Under the pieces are notes generated by a model that had not been told where the DNA came from, ran no database searches, and saw only the letters and a program-made list of their open reading frames with translations. The position numbers and the translations under genes are program-made. Of a DNA stretch of 64,000 nucleotides, positions 1 to 8,704 are shown in pieces. The stretch is from Streptomyces sp. V3I7 (lineage in GTDB: Bacteria; Actinomycetota; Actinomycetes; Streptomycetales; Streptomycetaceae), in assembly GCF_030817495.1 (NCBI RefSeq), contig NZ_JAUSZK010000001.1, positions 2,645,001 through 2,709,000 on the forward strand. The letters are read 5' to 3'. How positions within the stretch are numbered: the first letter of the stretch is position 1; the number at the start of each line of letters is the position of its first letter.

Positions 1-2
1 CC

Positions 3-107
3 GAGCGGGTCGTACGGACGCTGCTGCTCGGGGAGTCCCTGCCGGAGCCGGGTGTGGCCTGGGTGCCGAGGCCGTCCGCCGGTCACGACGCGCTGGCGTC
101 GGCATGA
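3..107 (+). CDS. C-terminal end of a probable CDP-glycerol glycerophosphotransferase-family protein (partial)
   Basis: An open frame enters from the left edge and stops at TGA 105-107, overlapping the next gene's start as ATGA. Only about 34 residues are visible. They include ERVVRTLLLGESLPEPGV, which closely resembles the tail ERVVRRVFLGESEESLPP of the CDP-glycerol transferase-family protein at 15818-18013. By that similarity the truncated gene is probably a second polymer-forming transferase of the same family, in operon with the membrane protein that follows. The visible piece is too short to show a catalytic motif, so the call rests on tail similarity and context only. Confidence 0.5.
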   Translation, partial: ERVVRTLLLGESLPEPGVAWVPRPSAGHDALASA

Positions 108-1387
108 GGGGCGTGCGGCCGCGCACCTGGGTGCTGCTCCTGGCCGCCGTGTTCGCGTTGATCCAGCTCGCGAGCATCACCGGCCGGGACACTCCCGACT
201 CCAAGAACTACGTGTCGTACGCGCTGAGCCTGGGCGGCGCGGACAAGCGGGAGGCCGCCGGCTCGACCATCGACTGGGTCTGCGCGGGCATGGCGTCGAT
301 CGCCCGCCGCAACCAGAGCGTGGACGTGGTGCACTTCCACCGCGCCGACCCCACCGCACGCGTGAGCGCCGACTGCCGGGCCGACGAGTGGGGGCGCGTG
401 GACCGGCGGCTGGCGGCCGGGCAGACGGACGGGCACATCGTGCCGTTCGTGGGGCCGCGCCTGAGGCAGATCTTCGAGGTGCGGCCGGGTTATCCGCTGT
501 ACCTGCTGCCGTTCGTCACAGCGTTCGGTGTGACGTGGGGCGTGTGGCTGTCGAGCGTGGTCGTCGCGGCGGCGTGCGGGGTGCTGGCCTTCCTGATCCT
601 GCGCACGCTGTCCGTGCCCGTGCCGCTCGCCCTGACCGGGCAGGCCCTGTTCTACGTCCTGCCGTGCGGCGTGACCGCCATGCGGCCGATGACCGAGGGC
701 CTGATGCTGGCGCTGACCCTGGCGGTGGTGTGGGGCTGCGCGCTGGCGCTGACCGGGCGGACCCGGGCCGGTACGGCGCTGACCGCCGGCTGCCTGGCCG
801 CGCTGTTCGCCGTCAAGCACTCCCAGTCGCTGTTCCTCGGCCTGTGCCTGGCGGTCGCGTCCGCGGTCGTCGTCGTACGGCGGCGGAGGTCCGGGCGTGC
901 TCCGGGGCGCGAGGTGATCGCGCTCGCGGCGGTGGGGTGCTGCGCGGTGCTGGGGACGCTGCTCCTGGCGGGGCTGCTGGACTACCCCTCGGAGTCCGAG
1001 AGCATGCAGGACCTGCTCACCGGTCACTTCGCCCGGCCCGACCGTGCCCGCCCGTGGCCGGAGTTCCTGCGTCTGCAGGGCAACTTCTGGCTGGAGTGGG
1101 GGCGGCGGCAGCTCGCCGAGCCGCTGCTCCTGGCGGCCCTGGCGGCGGGGGCGTGGGGTGCGCTGCGGCGGCCCGCGTTCGGCTGCTTCCTGTCGGCTGC
1201 CGCGTTCACGGGGATCCTCACCGAGGCCGGGCACCCCGACATCAACATCTGGGGCGACCGGCTGATCGTGCTGGTGTGGCTGCTGCCGGTGGTCGGGCTG
1301 CCGCTGCTGCTGGAGCCGTTCGTCCGGCGGCCGGTGAGCCTGCCGCTCCAGGGGCAGGGCGAGCGGCAGGCTCACTCGATGAGGTGA
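104..1387 (+). CDS. Multi-spanning membrane protein of the surface-polymer locus (GT-C-like)
   Basis: This is a 427-residue protein with an N-terminal signal-anchor (LLLAAVFALIQLASI), an extracytoplasmic loop of about 120 residues, then roughly eight hydrophobic segments. The first loop starts DTPDSKNYV, an acidic pattern placed like the catalytic loop of GT-C glycosyltransferases, which use polyprenyl-linked sugars outside the membrane. Substrate cannot be told. The ATG overlaps the upstream stop (ATGA), so it is translationally coupled to the probable CDP-glycerol transferase. Function is inferred from topology and neighbours; I do not recognise a named family with certainty. Confidence 0.75.
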   Translation: MRGVRPRTWVLLLAAVFALIQLASITGRDTPDSKNYVSYALSLGGADKREAAGSTIDWVCAGMASIARRNQSVDVVHFHRADPTARVSADCRADEWGRVDRRLAAGQTDGHIVPFVGPRLRQIFEVRPGYPLYLLPFVTAFGVTWGVWLSSVVVAAACGVLAFLILRTLSVPVPLALTGQALFYVLPCGVTAMRPMTEGLMLALTLAVVWGCALALTGRTRAGTALTAGCLAALFAVKHSQSLFLGLCLAVASAVVVVRRRRSGRAPGREVIALAAVGCCAVLGTLLLAGLLDYPSESESMQDLLTGHFARPDRARPWPEFLRLQGNFWLEWGRRQLAEPLLLAALAAGAWGALRRPAFGCFLSAAAFTGILTEAGHPDINIWGDRLIVLVWLLPVVGLPLLLEPFVRRPVSLPLQGQGERQAHSMR

Positions 1388-1445
1388 TCGACGGCAACGC
1401 CGTTGACCTGGGCGGGAACAATCCTCAAATGCCCAGTCTCGTTTT

Positions 1446-1503
1446 CGTCGTCCCGGTCTTCGTCGTCCCTTTCTGCGTCGTCCCGCCTGCGCCGGACGTC
1501 CGG
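1446..1503 (+). repeat. Three 15-bp tandem units and a 12-bp palindrome before a membrane-protein gene
   Basis: CGTCGTCCC plus six variable bases occurs three times in a row (1446-1460, 1461-1475, 1476-1490). It is followed by the perfect palindrome CCGGACGTCCGG at 1492-1503, whose last base is the first base of the GTG start at 1503. The palindrome could be an operator or an mRNA hairpin that hides the start codon. This is what the sequence shows; no regulator is known. Confidence 0.5.
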
Positions 1504-2963
1504 TGACCGCAGAAGTCCTGAACCGGCGCTCCGTGCGCGGGGTCACCGCGCTGCGCGGTGGCCGCAGATGGCGTCCGACGCCGTACCAGGTCTTCGGCCT
1601 GGCCTTCTGGCTGCTGATGACGCTGGCCTTCTGGCGGGTGCCGCCGTGCTGCGACGCCGGGCAGCACGCGGCGGCCGTGGAGCGGCTGCGGGCGGGCCTG
1701 CCGGACGCGGGTTTCTCCTCCCCGTACGTCCTCGCGCAGGGCGCGCTAGCCCGGCTGACGGGGCTGTCGGGCTGGGCGGTGCTGCGGGTGTGCGGTCCGC
1801 TGAACCTGCTGGTGCTGCTGTCCGGCGTCGGCCGTTTCGTCCGCGCGCTCACCCCGCGCGCGTGGGCGCCGGTGCTGGCGCTGGTCTTCCTGACCGTGCT
1901 GTGGGGCACGGAGCGGGCCTGGGGCGCCGGGTACCTCGCCCTGATGCCGATGACCGGCGTCCTCGGTTATCCGTCGGCCTGCGCGCTCGGCCTCACCTTC
2001 TGGGCCTGGGCCCTGACGGCGGCCCGCGCGCGGGACACGCGTCCGGTGCGGTTCGTGGGGCCGAGCGGGCTGCGGGGCTTCACCGGGTACGCGGCGCTCG
2101 GCGTGCTGTACGGGGCCGTCGCGCTGCTCGACCCGGTGACCGGGGTGGGCGCGGCGGCCGGTGCGGTGGCGTGCGTGGCGGGGTGGCAGCGGGGCCGGTG
2201 TGCCGCGGTGGCGGGGCGGTGGGCGCTGACGGGCGTGGTGGCGGTGCTGGTCGCGGCGTGGCGGCCGTACTCCGCCGGGGACTTCGCCCAGGGGCTGCCC
2301 GGCGGTCTTCTCGGCTGCTGCTGGCTGGCGCTGCTCGGGCTGCCCGCGCTGTGGCTGCGGGCCCGGCGGTCCTCCTGGCGGGATCCGCTGGTGCTGCTGA
2401 CGGTGCTGGAGTGCTTGGCGGTGGCGTACGGCCGGCTCGGCGCCCTGCTCGGACTGGCGCTGGCGGGGCCGCAGTTGGCGCTCGCGGTGGAGCTGGCGGC
2501 GGCGCGTCCGTGGCCGGTGTGGCGGCGGGCGCTGGGCTGGTCGGCGGCGGGCGGCGCCTGCCTGGGCCTGCTGACCGTGCAGGCGGGGGCGGTGGTGCCG
2601 CGGTCCCTGGATCCCGTCGGCTTCGCGCAGCCGCCGCGCTGGCCGTCGTACGACTGGGCGGCGGGGTACCTCCGGCCCGGCGAGGTCGTCCTCGCCGACG
2701 GGTCCCACGCCCTGCGCACGCTACCGGGCTACGGCGTCACGGCCGCCGACGCCCGCGCCTACCTCTCCCCCGCGGCGACCCGCGCCCAGCGCACCGCGAT
2801 CCTGCGCCGCGGCCGGGTGCGCTGGCTGCTGCTGACGCGCGGCCGGCGGATGCCCGCGGACGCGGTGGTGGTGGCCTGGAGCCGGCGGACCGGAGAAGTG
2901 CTGGCGCGGGTCGGCACGGGGCCGAACGCCACGGCCCGCCCGACCGCGGCGACCACGCGATGA
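1503..2963 (+). CDS. Multi-spanning membrane protein, paralogue of the one at 19951-21480
   Basis: This is a 486-residue, strongly hydrophobic protein with about ten membrane segments. Its first loop (DAGQHAAAVERLRAGLPDAG) and C-terminal globular part (WPSYDWAAGYLRPGEVVLAD, then a TAILRRGRVRWLLLT tail) align by eye with the protein encoded at 19951-21480 (GDLGMHAATLQRLRHSLIDP; WTGYGWIRPWVEYGEVVMAR). The two therefore look like paralogues flanking one polymer locus. The layout, with many helices then a soluble extracytoplasmic tail, is like GT-C glycosyltransferases, but no catalytic signature is obvious. The GTG start has no clear Shine-Dalgarno sequence, so a downstream start is possible. 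Confidence 0.75.
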   Translation: MTAEVLNRRSVRGVTALRGGRRWRPTPYQVFGLAFWLLMTLAFWRVPPCCDAGQHAAAVERLRAGLPDAGFSSPYVLAQGALARLTGLSGWAVLRVCGPLNLLVLLSGVGRFVRALTPRAWAPVLALVFLTVLWGTERAWGAGYLALMPMTGVLGYPSACALGLTFWAWALTAARARDTRPVRFVGPSGLRGFTGYAALGVLYGAVALLDPVTGVGAAAGAVACVAGWQRGRCAAVAGRWALTGVVAVLVAAWRPYSAGDFAQGLPGGLLGCCWLALLGLPALWLRARRSSWRDPLVLLTVLECLAVAYGRLGALLGLALAGPQLALAVELAAARPWPVWRRALGWSAAGGACLGLLTVQAGAVVPRSLDPVGFAQPPRWPSYDWAAGYLRPGEVVLADGSHALRTLPGYGVTAADARAYLSPAATRAQRTAILRRGRVRWLLLTRGRRMPADAVVVAWSRRTGEVLARVGTGPNATARPTAATTR

Positions 2964-3035
2964 CGGCCGCTCGACGACTGCCGCGGCGACCACGCGCTGA
3001 CCGCCGCTCGACGACAGCCCCTCGCCGGCTCCGTG
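2944..3035. repeat. 37-bp tandem duplication at a convergent gene junction
   Basis: Bases 2944-2980 and 2981-3017 match at 34 of 37 positions. The unit begins in the last codons of the membrane-protein gene and ends in CCGCTCGACGAC. A third, weaker copy (GTGACGGCTACTCGACGAC) runs into the real 3' end of ohr. The spacer therefore seems to have grown by copying the gene-end region; a similar pattern lies at 19641-19980. Confidence 0.7.
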
Positions 3036-3039
3036 ACGG

Positions 3040-3453
3040 CTACTCGACGACGAGCTCGACCGGGATGTTGTTGCGGGTGGCGTTGGAGTACGGGCAGACC
3101 TGGTGGGCCTGCTCGACCAGCTTGCGGCCGGTCGCCTCGTCCACGGCGGCGGGCAGCTCCACGCGGAGGGTGACCTTCAGCGCGAAGCCCTCGCCCTGCT
3201 TGCCGAGGCCGACCTCGGCGGTGACGGCGGCGTCGCTGACGTCCGTCCGCGCGGCGCGGCCCACGAGGGCCAGCGCGCTCGCGAAGCAGGCGGCGTAACC
3301 GGCGGCGAAGAGCTGCTCCGGGTTGGTGCCCTGGCCGTTGCCGCCCAGCTCGACCGGCATGGCCAGGCCGACGTCCAGCTTGCCGTCGGAGGAGACGGCA
3401 CGGCCCTCGCGGCCGTGGGTGGCGGTGGCGACGGCGGTGTAGAGCGCGTCCAT
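3040..3453 (-). CDS. ohr: Organic hydroperoxide resistance protein Ohr (OsmC family)
   Basis: This is a 137-residue Ohr peroxidase that reduces organic and fatty-acid hydroperoxides with a reactive cysteine pair. The two cysteines lie in the expected motifs: Cys56 in AACFASAL and Cys120 in HQVCPYSNATR. The N-terminal YTAVATATHGREG is also typical. An upstream ATG would add 18 residues, but the start at 3453 has a strong GGAGGT Shine-Dalgarno sequence and fits family length. It is divergent from the MarR-type gene at 3554, its expected repressor, across a spacer with two operator-like repeats. Peroxide induction through OhrR is established for the family; here it is inferred. Confidence 0.95.
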   Translation of the reverse strand: MDALYTAVATATHGREGRAVSSDGKLDVGLAMPVELGGNGQGTNPEQLFAAGYAACFASALALVGRAARTDVSDAAVTAEVGLGKQGEGFALKVTLRVELPAAVDEATGRKLVEQAHQVCPYSNATRNNIPVELVVE

Positions 3454-3502
3454 GAAAGACCTCCGTGTCGAAATCACGTTCCCGTACTCCACGAGTAGAG
3501 CA

Positions 3503-3532
3503 CACAATTAAATTGCGCACAATCTAATTGCG
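3503..3532. promoter_or_regulatory. Probable double OhrR operator
   Basis: Two 15-bp units stand head to tail: CACAATTAAATTGCG (3503-3517) and CACAATCTAATTGCG (3518-3532). Each contains a small inverted repeat of the CAATT-N-AATTG type, perfect in the first and with one mismatch in the second, centred at 3510 and 3525. The position between the divergent ohr and ohrR genes and the AT-rich palindrome match what is known of OhrR operators. Binding itself is inferred. Confidence 0.75.
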
Positions 3533-3553
3533 AGGGACGGCTACCCTGGAGTC

Positions 3554-4072
3554 ATGACCGCCACCCCGCTCCCCGCCGCCGAGGCGGACTGGCTGCACCT
3601 GGACCGCCAGATCTGCTTCTCCCTGCACGCCGCGTCCCGCGCCTTCAACGGCGTCTACCGGACGCTGCTCAAGGACCTCGGGCTCACTTACCCGCAGTAC
3701 CTGGTGATGCTGGTGCTGTGGGAGCAGGGCGAGCTGCCGGTCAAGAAGCTGGGCGAGTATCTGCGGCTGGACTCGGGCACGCTGTCCCCGCTGCTCAAGC
3801 GCATGGAGGCGGCCGGCCTGGTGCGCCGGGAGCGCAGCGCGCGCGACGAGCGCTCGGTGGAGGTGCGGCTGACCGAGGAAGGCGCCGCGCTGCGCGAGCG
3901 GGCTCTGGAGGTGCCGCGCGCCATCGTCGCCGCCACCGGCTTCGACGCCGACGAGGCCCGCGAGCTGCGCACCCGCCTCGACCGGCTCACCAGCGCACTG
4001 AACGCAGCGGCCGAACGCGTGTCGGCTCCAGGCGCAACGGCCCCGAAGGCTGCTCCGGACTCCCGGCCATGA
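3554..4072 (+). CDS. ohrR: MarR-family redox sensor, OhrR
   Basis: This 172-residue MarR-type winged-helix repressor is divergent from ohr. The N-terminal [17 protein letters not shown] carries Cys21 at the position of the peroxide-sensing cysteine of OhrR proteins. The wing and recognition helix follow in [31 protein letters not shown]. Oxidation of the cysteine releases DNA in the known family. The protein is some 15-20 residues longer than usual at the C-terminus, and that tail overlaps the 3' end of the convergent gene at 3987-5717 by 86 bases. No second cysteine is visible, which suggests the one-cysteine type. Confidence 0.93.
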   Translation: MTATPLPAAEADWLHLDRQICFSLHAASRAFNGVYRTLLKDLGLTYPQYLVMLVLWEQGELPVKKLGEYLRLDSGTLSPLLKRMEAAGLVRRERSARDERSVEVRLTEEGAALRERALEVPRAIVAATGFDADEARELRTRLDRLTSALNAAAERVSAPGATAPKAAPDSRP

Positions 4073-5717
4073 GCGCGCGCCGCACATAGAGCCCGACGAT
4101 CACCCGGCCCCGTACGGACTCCTCGCAGAGCGAGAACCGCTCGCCCAGGACGGCCAGTTTGAGGCGCTCGGTGGGGTTGCGGGGCGAGTACGAGGCCCTC
4201 AGGACGTACCGCTCGGCGACGACCCACACCCGGTCCAGCCCGGCGAGCCGGTGCCGCAGGACGGCCGGGGCGACCTCGGTGCCGTACAGCGTGCCGGAGG
4301 CGGGCGCCCCGGCCGCTAGTGCCACGTCCCGCATCCCGTGGAAGCTGCGCGGATACGCCAGCGCCGTGCCCCGCGCGTGGGAGGGCAGGAACAGCACCGG
4401 GTCGCCCGGGCGCAGTGCGCGCGCGGCGGCGGTGGAGACGGCGCCCAGGTTGTCGGGGCGGTGGTCCGCCACGCGGTCCTGGCGCAGGAGCGGGAGCTGC
4501 TGGGCGAGGACGAGGGCGACGGCGGCGGTGCCGGTGAGGGTGAGCAGGAGCGGCGGCCCGGGACGCAGCCGTCCGAGGGCGCCGGCCAGCCGGTCCGCCC
4601 CGGCGGCCACGCAGAGCGGCGCCCCGGCCAACGCGTAGAGCACGTACCGGTCGACGTACAGGGGCGAGACCTGCGAGGCGAGCATCAGCGTCACCGGCGG
4701 GACCACCACCAGCGGCAGTCCGACCCCGGCGCAGGTCAGCTTCCCGCGGCGCGCGATCACCTCGGTCAGTCCCACCGCCGCCAGCGCCAGGCACGTCCAG
4801 TACACGCCCGATGCCGGCCCGACGAACGCCCGCAGCAGGTCCTGCGCGTTCTCCACGGTGGGCACCCGCAGCCACGCGACCTGCGCGGACTGGCCGTGCG
4901 AGACGATCGCCATCGGCACCACCGCCAGGACGACGCCGCCCGCCGCGCACGCCCAGCCCCGCCAGACCGCACGTCCCGCGCGAGCGAGCGCGAGCGTTCC
5001 CGCGTGGGCGAGCAGCAGCAGGACCGCGAGTTCGTGCATCAGGCAGGTGCCGCCGAGGACCGCGCCGTACGCCCACCAGCGCGCGCCCGTACGCCCCTCG
5101 GCTTCACCCGAAGGTGGGGCACCCCTCTCCGCCGCGCGTGCGAGCAGCAGCGTCGCGCCCGTGGCTCCGGCGGCGACCAGGGCGTAGGAGCGGCCCTCCT
5201 GGGCGTAGTGGCCGGCCATCGGCGTGACCGCGTACAGCAGCCCGGCCCACAGCCCGACCCGGGGCCGGGCCAGCCGGACGCCGAGCGCGGCGACCAGGCC
5301 CGCCGTCGCCGCCGCCGCGCACACCGACGGCAGCCGGAGGAGGACCTCGCCGGGGCGTACGGCGAGGACGGCGTGCATGAGCAGGTAGTACAGGCCGTGC
5401 ACCGCGTCCACGTCGTGCAGCAGCCGCCAGATCTGCGGCACCGTGCGCCGCGCGACCTGGTAGGTGACGGCCTCGTCGCGCCACATGCCGCCGCGGTCGA
5501 TCCCCCACAGCCCAAGCGCGAGCATCACGGCGGCGGGGACGGCGACGGCCACGCGCGCGGGGCGCCGGTCACGGCTCGGCGGCGCGCTCGGCGGCGGCTC
5601 CAGCGGCTTTCGTGACGAACCCGACAACGTGCCCGACGGCGGACCCGACGATGTGCCCGACGACATGCCCGACGATGTGCCAGCGGGGGGATTCAGCAGG
5701 GGCCCGATGTTCACCAC
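3987..5717 (-). CDS. GT39-like membrane glycosyltransferase (GT-C fold)
   Basis: This is a 576-residue protein with a low-complexity Ser/Gly/Pro N-terminus (repeated SGTSSG-type units), then a membrane anchor and the loop [16 protein letters not shown]. That loop holds the acidic DE pair typical of GT39/ArnT-like enzymes, which take sugars from polyprenyl phosphate outside the membrane. About ten further helices and a soluble C-terminal part follow. The start is a GTG (5717 or 5714). The gene is divergent from the GT87-like gene at 5809 across an AT-richer 91-bp spacer, and its 3' end overlaps ohrR antisense by 86 bp. The sugar and acceptor are unknown. Confidence 0.8.
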   Translation of the reverse strand: MVNIGPLLNPPAGTSSGMSSGTSSGPPSGTLSGSSRKPLEPPPSAPPSRDRRPARVAVAVPAAVMLALGLWGIDRGGMWRDEAVTYQVARRTVPQIWRLLHDVDAVHGLYYLLMHAVLAVRPGEVLLRLPSVCAAAATAGLVAALGVRLARPRVGLWAGLLYAVTPMAGHYAQEGRSYALVAAGATGATLLLARAAERGAPPSGEAEGRTGARWWAYGAVLGGTCLMHELAVLLLLAHAGTLALARAGRAVWRGWACAAGGVVLAVVPMAIVSHGQSAQVAWLRVPTVENAQDLLRAFVGPASGVYWTCLALAAVGLTEVIARRGKLTCAGVGLPLVVVPPVTLMLASQVSPLYVDRYVLYALAGAPLCVAAGADRLAGALGRLRPGPPLLLTLTGTAAVALVLAQQLPLLRQDRVADHRPDNLGAVSTAAARALRPGDPVLFLPSHARGTALAYPRSFHGMRDVALAAGAPASGTLYGTEVAPAVLRHRLAGLDRVWVVAERYVLRASYSPRNPTERLKLAVLGERFSLCEESVRGRVIVGLYVRRALMAGSPEQPSGPLRLEPTRVRPLRSVRW

Positions 5718-5808
5718 AGCCCGATCTTTTGCGATTAGCCAACCTTTATCGGCTATTGACGGCGTATCGGCATGGATACACCATCCGCGCGGCTTACGCT
5801 CCGTCGTG

Positions 5809-7074
5809 ATGAACCGCCGTCAGTTGCCTTTCGCCGCCCTCGCCGCCGCCTGGCTGGCCACCCGCGCGCTGATGCTGTGGCTTCTCGTCCACGGCACGAG
5901 CCCTCATCTGGGCCGCGGTTCGGTGGCCCGTGAGGTGTGGCGGCTGTACTTCCACTGGTACGGGACCCTGTCCCACGGCGCCTTCCCGGCCCACGACACG
6001 CTGTGGCAGTACCCGCCGGGCGCGGGCCCGGTGCTGCTGGCGCCCGCGCTGCTGCCGGAACTGACGTACTTCCAGGCGTTCGTGGTCCTCACCCTCGCCG
6101 CCGACGCGGTCGTCCTGCTGGCGCTGGCCCGCGCGGGCGCGCGGCCCGGCCGCAGCCTGCTCGGGGCGGCCCTGTGGACCGGCGGTCTGCCGCTGCTGCT
6201 GCACGTCCCGCTCGCCCGTTACGACGTCCAGGTCACGGCGCTCGCGGTCGTCTCCCTGCTGACGCTCGCGCATCGCCCGCGCGCGGGCGGCGCGTTCGCG
6301 GCGCTGGGCGCCCTGGTGAAGGTGTGGCCGGCGCTGGTGCTGCTGGGGACGCCGAGGGGCCGCTCGACGCGGCGCGCGGCGACGGGGGCCGTCGTCACTG
6401 GCGCCGTGTCGCTGGGCGTCCTCGCCGCGTGGTTCGCCAATCCCCTGGCCTTCCTGCGACAGCAGGGGAACCGGGGCGTGCAGATCGAGTCCCTGGGCGG
6501 AACCGCGCTCAGCCTGGCGCGGCACGCCGGATGGCGGGGGACGGTGCGGTACCAGTACGGCGCGATGGAGTTCACCGGCCCGTACGTCTCCGCGGTCGCG
6601 GCCGTCTCCCTTGCGCTCACGGCGGCGGCCTGCGGCCTCCTGCTGCTGTGGCGAGTGCGGGCCCGGCGCTGGACCGAGGCGACGCCGTTCGACGCCGCCC
6701 TGTGCGCGGTGCTGCTGTTCACCGTCACCAGCCGGGTCATCAGCCCGCAGTACATGGTCTGGCTGCTGGGCCTGGCGGCCGTCTGCCTGACCTCGCGGCA
6801 CACGGCCCAACGCCCGGTCGCCGCACTGCTGGTGGCGGCGACCGCGGTCAGCGCCGTCGCGTATCCCGCGCTGTACGGCGAGGTCGTGCGCTGCACCTGG
6901 ACGGGCACGCTGCTGATGCTGCTGCGCAACGGGCTGCTGACGGCCGCCGCCGTCCTCTCCCTGACCCGGCTGTGGCGCCACGCGCGTCCCGCGGCCCCGC
7001 GGCCGGCCCCGGTGCACGAGCCCCGCTCCGGCGCCGACGGCCGCCCGCAGCACGCCCTGAGCACCTCGCCGTGA
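5809..7074 (+). CDS. GT87-family (DUF2029) membrane mannosyltransferase-like protein
   Basis: This 421-residue protein has about ten membrane segments. It contains WQYPPGAGPVLLAPALL in the first periplasmic loop and ALGALVKVWPALVLLGTPRG in mid-protein, patterns I associate with GT87/DUF2029 polyprenol-phosphate mannosyltransferases. VTSRVISPQYMVWLLGLA follows near the C-terminus. The ATG at 5809 was chosen over upstream in-frame sequence because membrane homology begins there; a GTG at 5806 is equally possible, and no good Shine-Dalgarno sequence is seen. The stop overlaps the GTG of the next gene, so the two are coupled. Confidence 0.82.
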   Translation: MNRRQLPFAALAAAWLATRALMLWLLVHGTSPHLGRGSVAREVWRLYFHWYGTLSHGAFPAHDTLWQYPPGAGPVLLAPALLPELTYFQAFVVLTLAADAVVLLALARAGARPGRSLLGAALWTGGLPLLLHVPLARYDVQVTALAVVSLLTLAHRPRAGGAFAALGALVKVWPALVLLGTPRGRSTRRAATGAVVTGAVSLGVLAAWFANPLAFLRQQGNRGVQIESLGGTALSLARHAGWRGTVRYQYGAMEFTGPYVSAVAAVSLALTAAACGLLLLWRVRARRWTEATPFDAALCAVLLFTVTSRVISPQYMVWLLGLAAVCLTSRHTAQRPVAALLVAATAVSAVAYPALYGEVVRCTWTGTLLMLLRNGLLTAAAVLSLTRLWRHARPAAPRPAPVHEPRSGADGRPQHALSTSP

Positions 7075-8639
7075 CCGCCGCCCCCGGGGTCTGCGTCGTC
7101 GTCATCGGCTACGACGACGCCGGGCACGTGACCGACGCCGTGCGCTCGGCGCTCGCGCAGGGGCCCGCCGTCCGCGAGGTCGTCGCCGTCGACGACTGCT
7201 CCGGCGACGGCAGCGCGGAACTGCTGGCGCGGCTGGCCGCGGGCGAGCCGCGACTGAGGGTGGTGCGCCTGCCGGTCAACAGCGGCGGCTGCGGCACTCC
7301 GCGCAACACCGGCATCGACGCGGCGACCTCGCCGTACGTGATGTTCCTGGACAGCGACGACGTCCTGCCGCCCGGCGCGGTGGACGCCCTGCTCGCGGCG
7401 GCCACCGGGGCGGACGCCGAGGTCGCGAGCGGGCTGTGCGTCCGCCGGGAGCTGCCCTCGGGCCGCGAACGCCCCTGGCAGCCCGCGCTGTACCGGGCGC
7501 ACTCCGTCCTCGCGCGCCCCGCCGAGTGCCCCCGCCTGGTCCACGACACGCTCTGCGTCAACAAGCTCTACCGCACCGCCTTCCTGCGCGAGCACGGCAT
7601 CCGCTTCCCCGAAGGCCGCTTCCTGTACGAGGACTTCGTCTTCACCGCCCGAGTCCTGGCCGCCGCTCCCAGCATCGCCCTGGTGCCCGACCCGGTCTAC
7701 GTGTGGCACGTACGCCGCTCGGCCGACCGGCTCTCGCTGTCCCTGGACCGGGCCGGCATCGGCAACTGGCAGGCACGCACCCGGGCGTGCGCGCTGGCGT
7801 ACGACATCCTGCTGAGCGCCGGCCAGAAGGAGACCGCGCGCGCGGCCCGCGCCAAGTTCCTCGACCACGACCTGCGCATGTACGTCCGCGAACTCCCCCT
7901 GCACGACGAGCCGTACCGCCGTGCCTGGTGGACCCACACGCGCGCCCACCTGGCCCGCTACGACGCCGCCGACTGGGACCACGCCCCGGCCTCGACGGGC
8001 CGCCTCCTCGCCCAGGTCCTCCTGGCCTCCCCCGCCCCGCGCGACCTACCCCGCCTCAGGGACCTGGCGTCCCGCCCGGCCCGCCTGCTGCCCCCGTACG
8101 CTCCCAACCAGGTCTGGTCGCCCGACCTCCCCCAGGTCCCGCTCACCCCGCTCCTGTCCCGCCCGGCCCACGCCCTCCCTCTGGCGGCGGAGGCGGAGCT
8201 GCATCCGCGCGCGGGGACGACCCGGCTCCGGCTGCGCCTGCACGACCTCTACGGCCGTGTGACCGAGGCGCACCCCGAGGACGTGACGGTCTGGTGGCAG
8301 TCCCCGACGACCGGCCGCACGACGGCGTCCCGCACCACCGCACTGTTTTCCTCCCCTGACCACACCTGGTCGACGGAACTCGACCTCCGCCCAGCAGCCT
8401 TGACCGCAGGCACCTGGGAACTACGCCTACGCGTCCGCTTCGCCGACGGAACCCACCGCGACATGACGGCCCACGCGACGGGTTCGCTCCGCCGCCGTGC
8501 CCTTTTTGACCCCCGTCATGGCCTACTCCTCCTCCACCCCTACGCCACCCACTCGGGCGCGTTGGCGGTGCGGGTGGCTGTTGGGGTGCGGGGGGTCATG
8601 ACAGTTGTCCGCGGGAGACTGCGGCGCCTGATTCGCTGA
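7071..8639 (+). CDS. Family 2 glycosyltransferase (GT-A), surface-polymer assembly
   Basis: This is a 522-residue cytosolic protein. The N-terminal GT-A fold has VVVIGYDDAGHV, the nucleotide-binding VAVDDCSGDGS and the metal-binding YVMFLDSDDVLPPGAV. A YEDF motif near residue 185 fits the catalytic base. The second half (about residues 330-520) is a beta-rich domain of unknown role. A similar domain lies at the C-terminus of the paralogue at 18010-19683, and both share SGGCG/SAPRN. The GTG start overlaps the previous stop (GTGA). It probably adds sugars to the polymer that the TagGH-like transporter exports; donor and acceptor are unknown. Confidence 0.87.
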   Translation: MTAAPGVCVVVIGYDDAGHVTDAVRSALAQGPAVREVVAVDDCSGDGSAELLARLAAGEPRLRVVRLPVNSGGCGTPRNTGIDAATSPYVMFLDSDDVLPPGAVDALLAAATGADAEVASGLCVRRELPSGRERPWQPALYRAHSVLARPAECPRLVHDTLCVNKLYRTAFLREHGIRFPEGRFLYEDFVFTARVLAAAPSIALVPDPVYVWHVRRSADRLSLSLDRAGIGNWQARTRACALAYDILLSAGQKETARAARAKFLDHDLRMYVRELPLHDEPYRRAWWTHTRAHLARYDAADWDHAPASTGRLLAQVLLASPAPRDLPRLRDLASRPARLLPPYAPNQVWSPDLPQVPLTPLLSRPAHALPLAAEAELHPRAGTTRLRLRLHDLYGRVTEAHPEDVTVWWQSPTTGRTTASRTTALFSSPDHTWSTELDLRPAALTAGTWELRLRVRFADGTHRDMTAHATGSLRRRALFDPRHGLLLLHPYATHSGALAVRVAVGVRGVMTVVRGRLRRLIR

Positions 8640-8704
8640 GAGGCGGCCGAACAAGCGGTCGCGTACGACGGCCTGTCCACCGGCATCGCCCAGCGCTCGA
8701 ACGG

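Noticed and set aside
83..1909. 608-residue open frame antisense to two membrane-protein genes
   Set aside because: Arg/Gly/Gln-rich composition without family pattern; it mirrors the GC bias of the real genes on the other strand.
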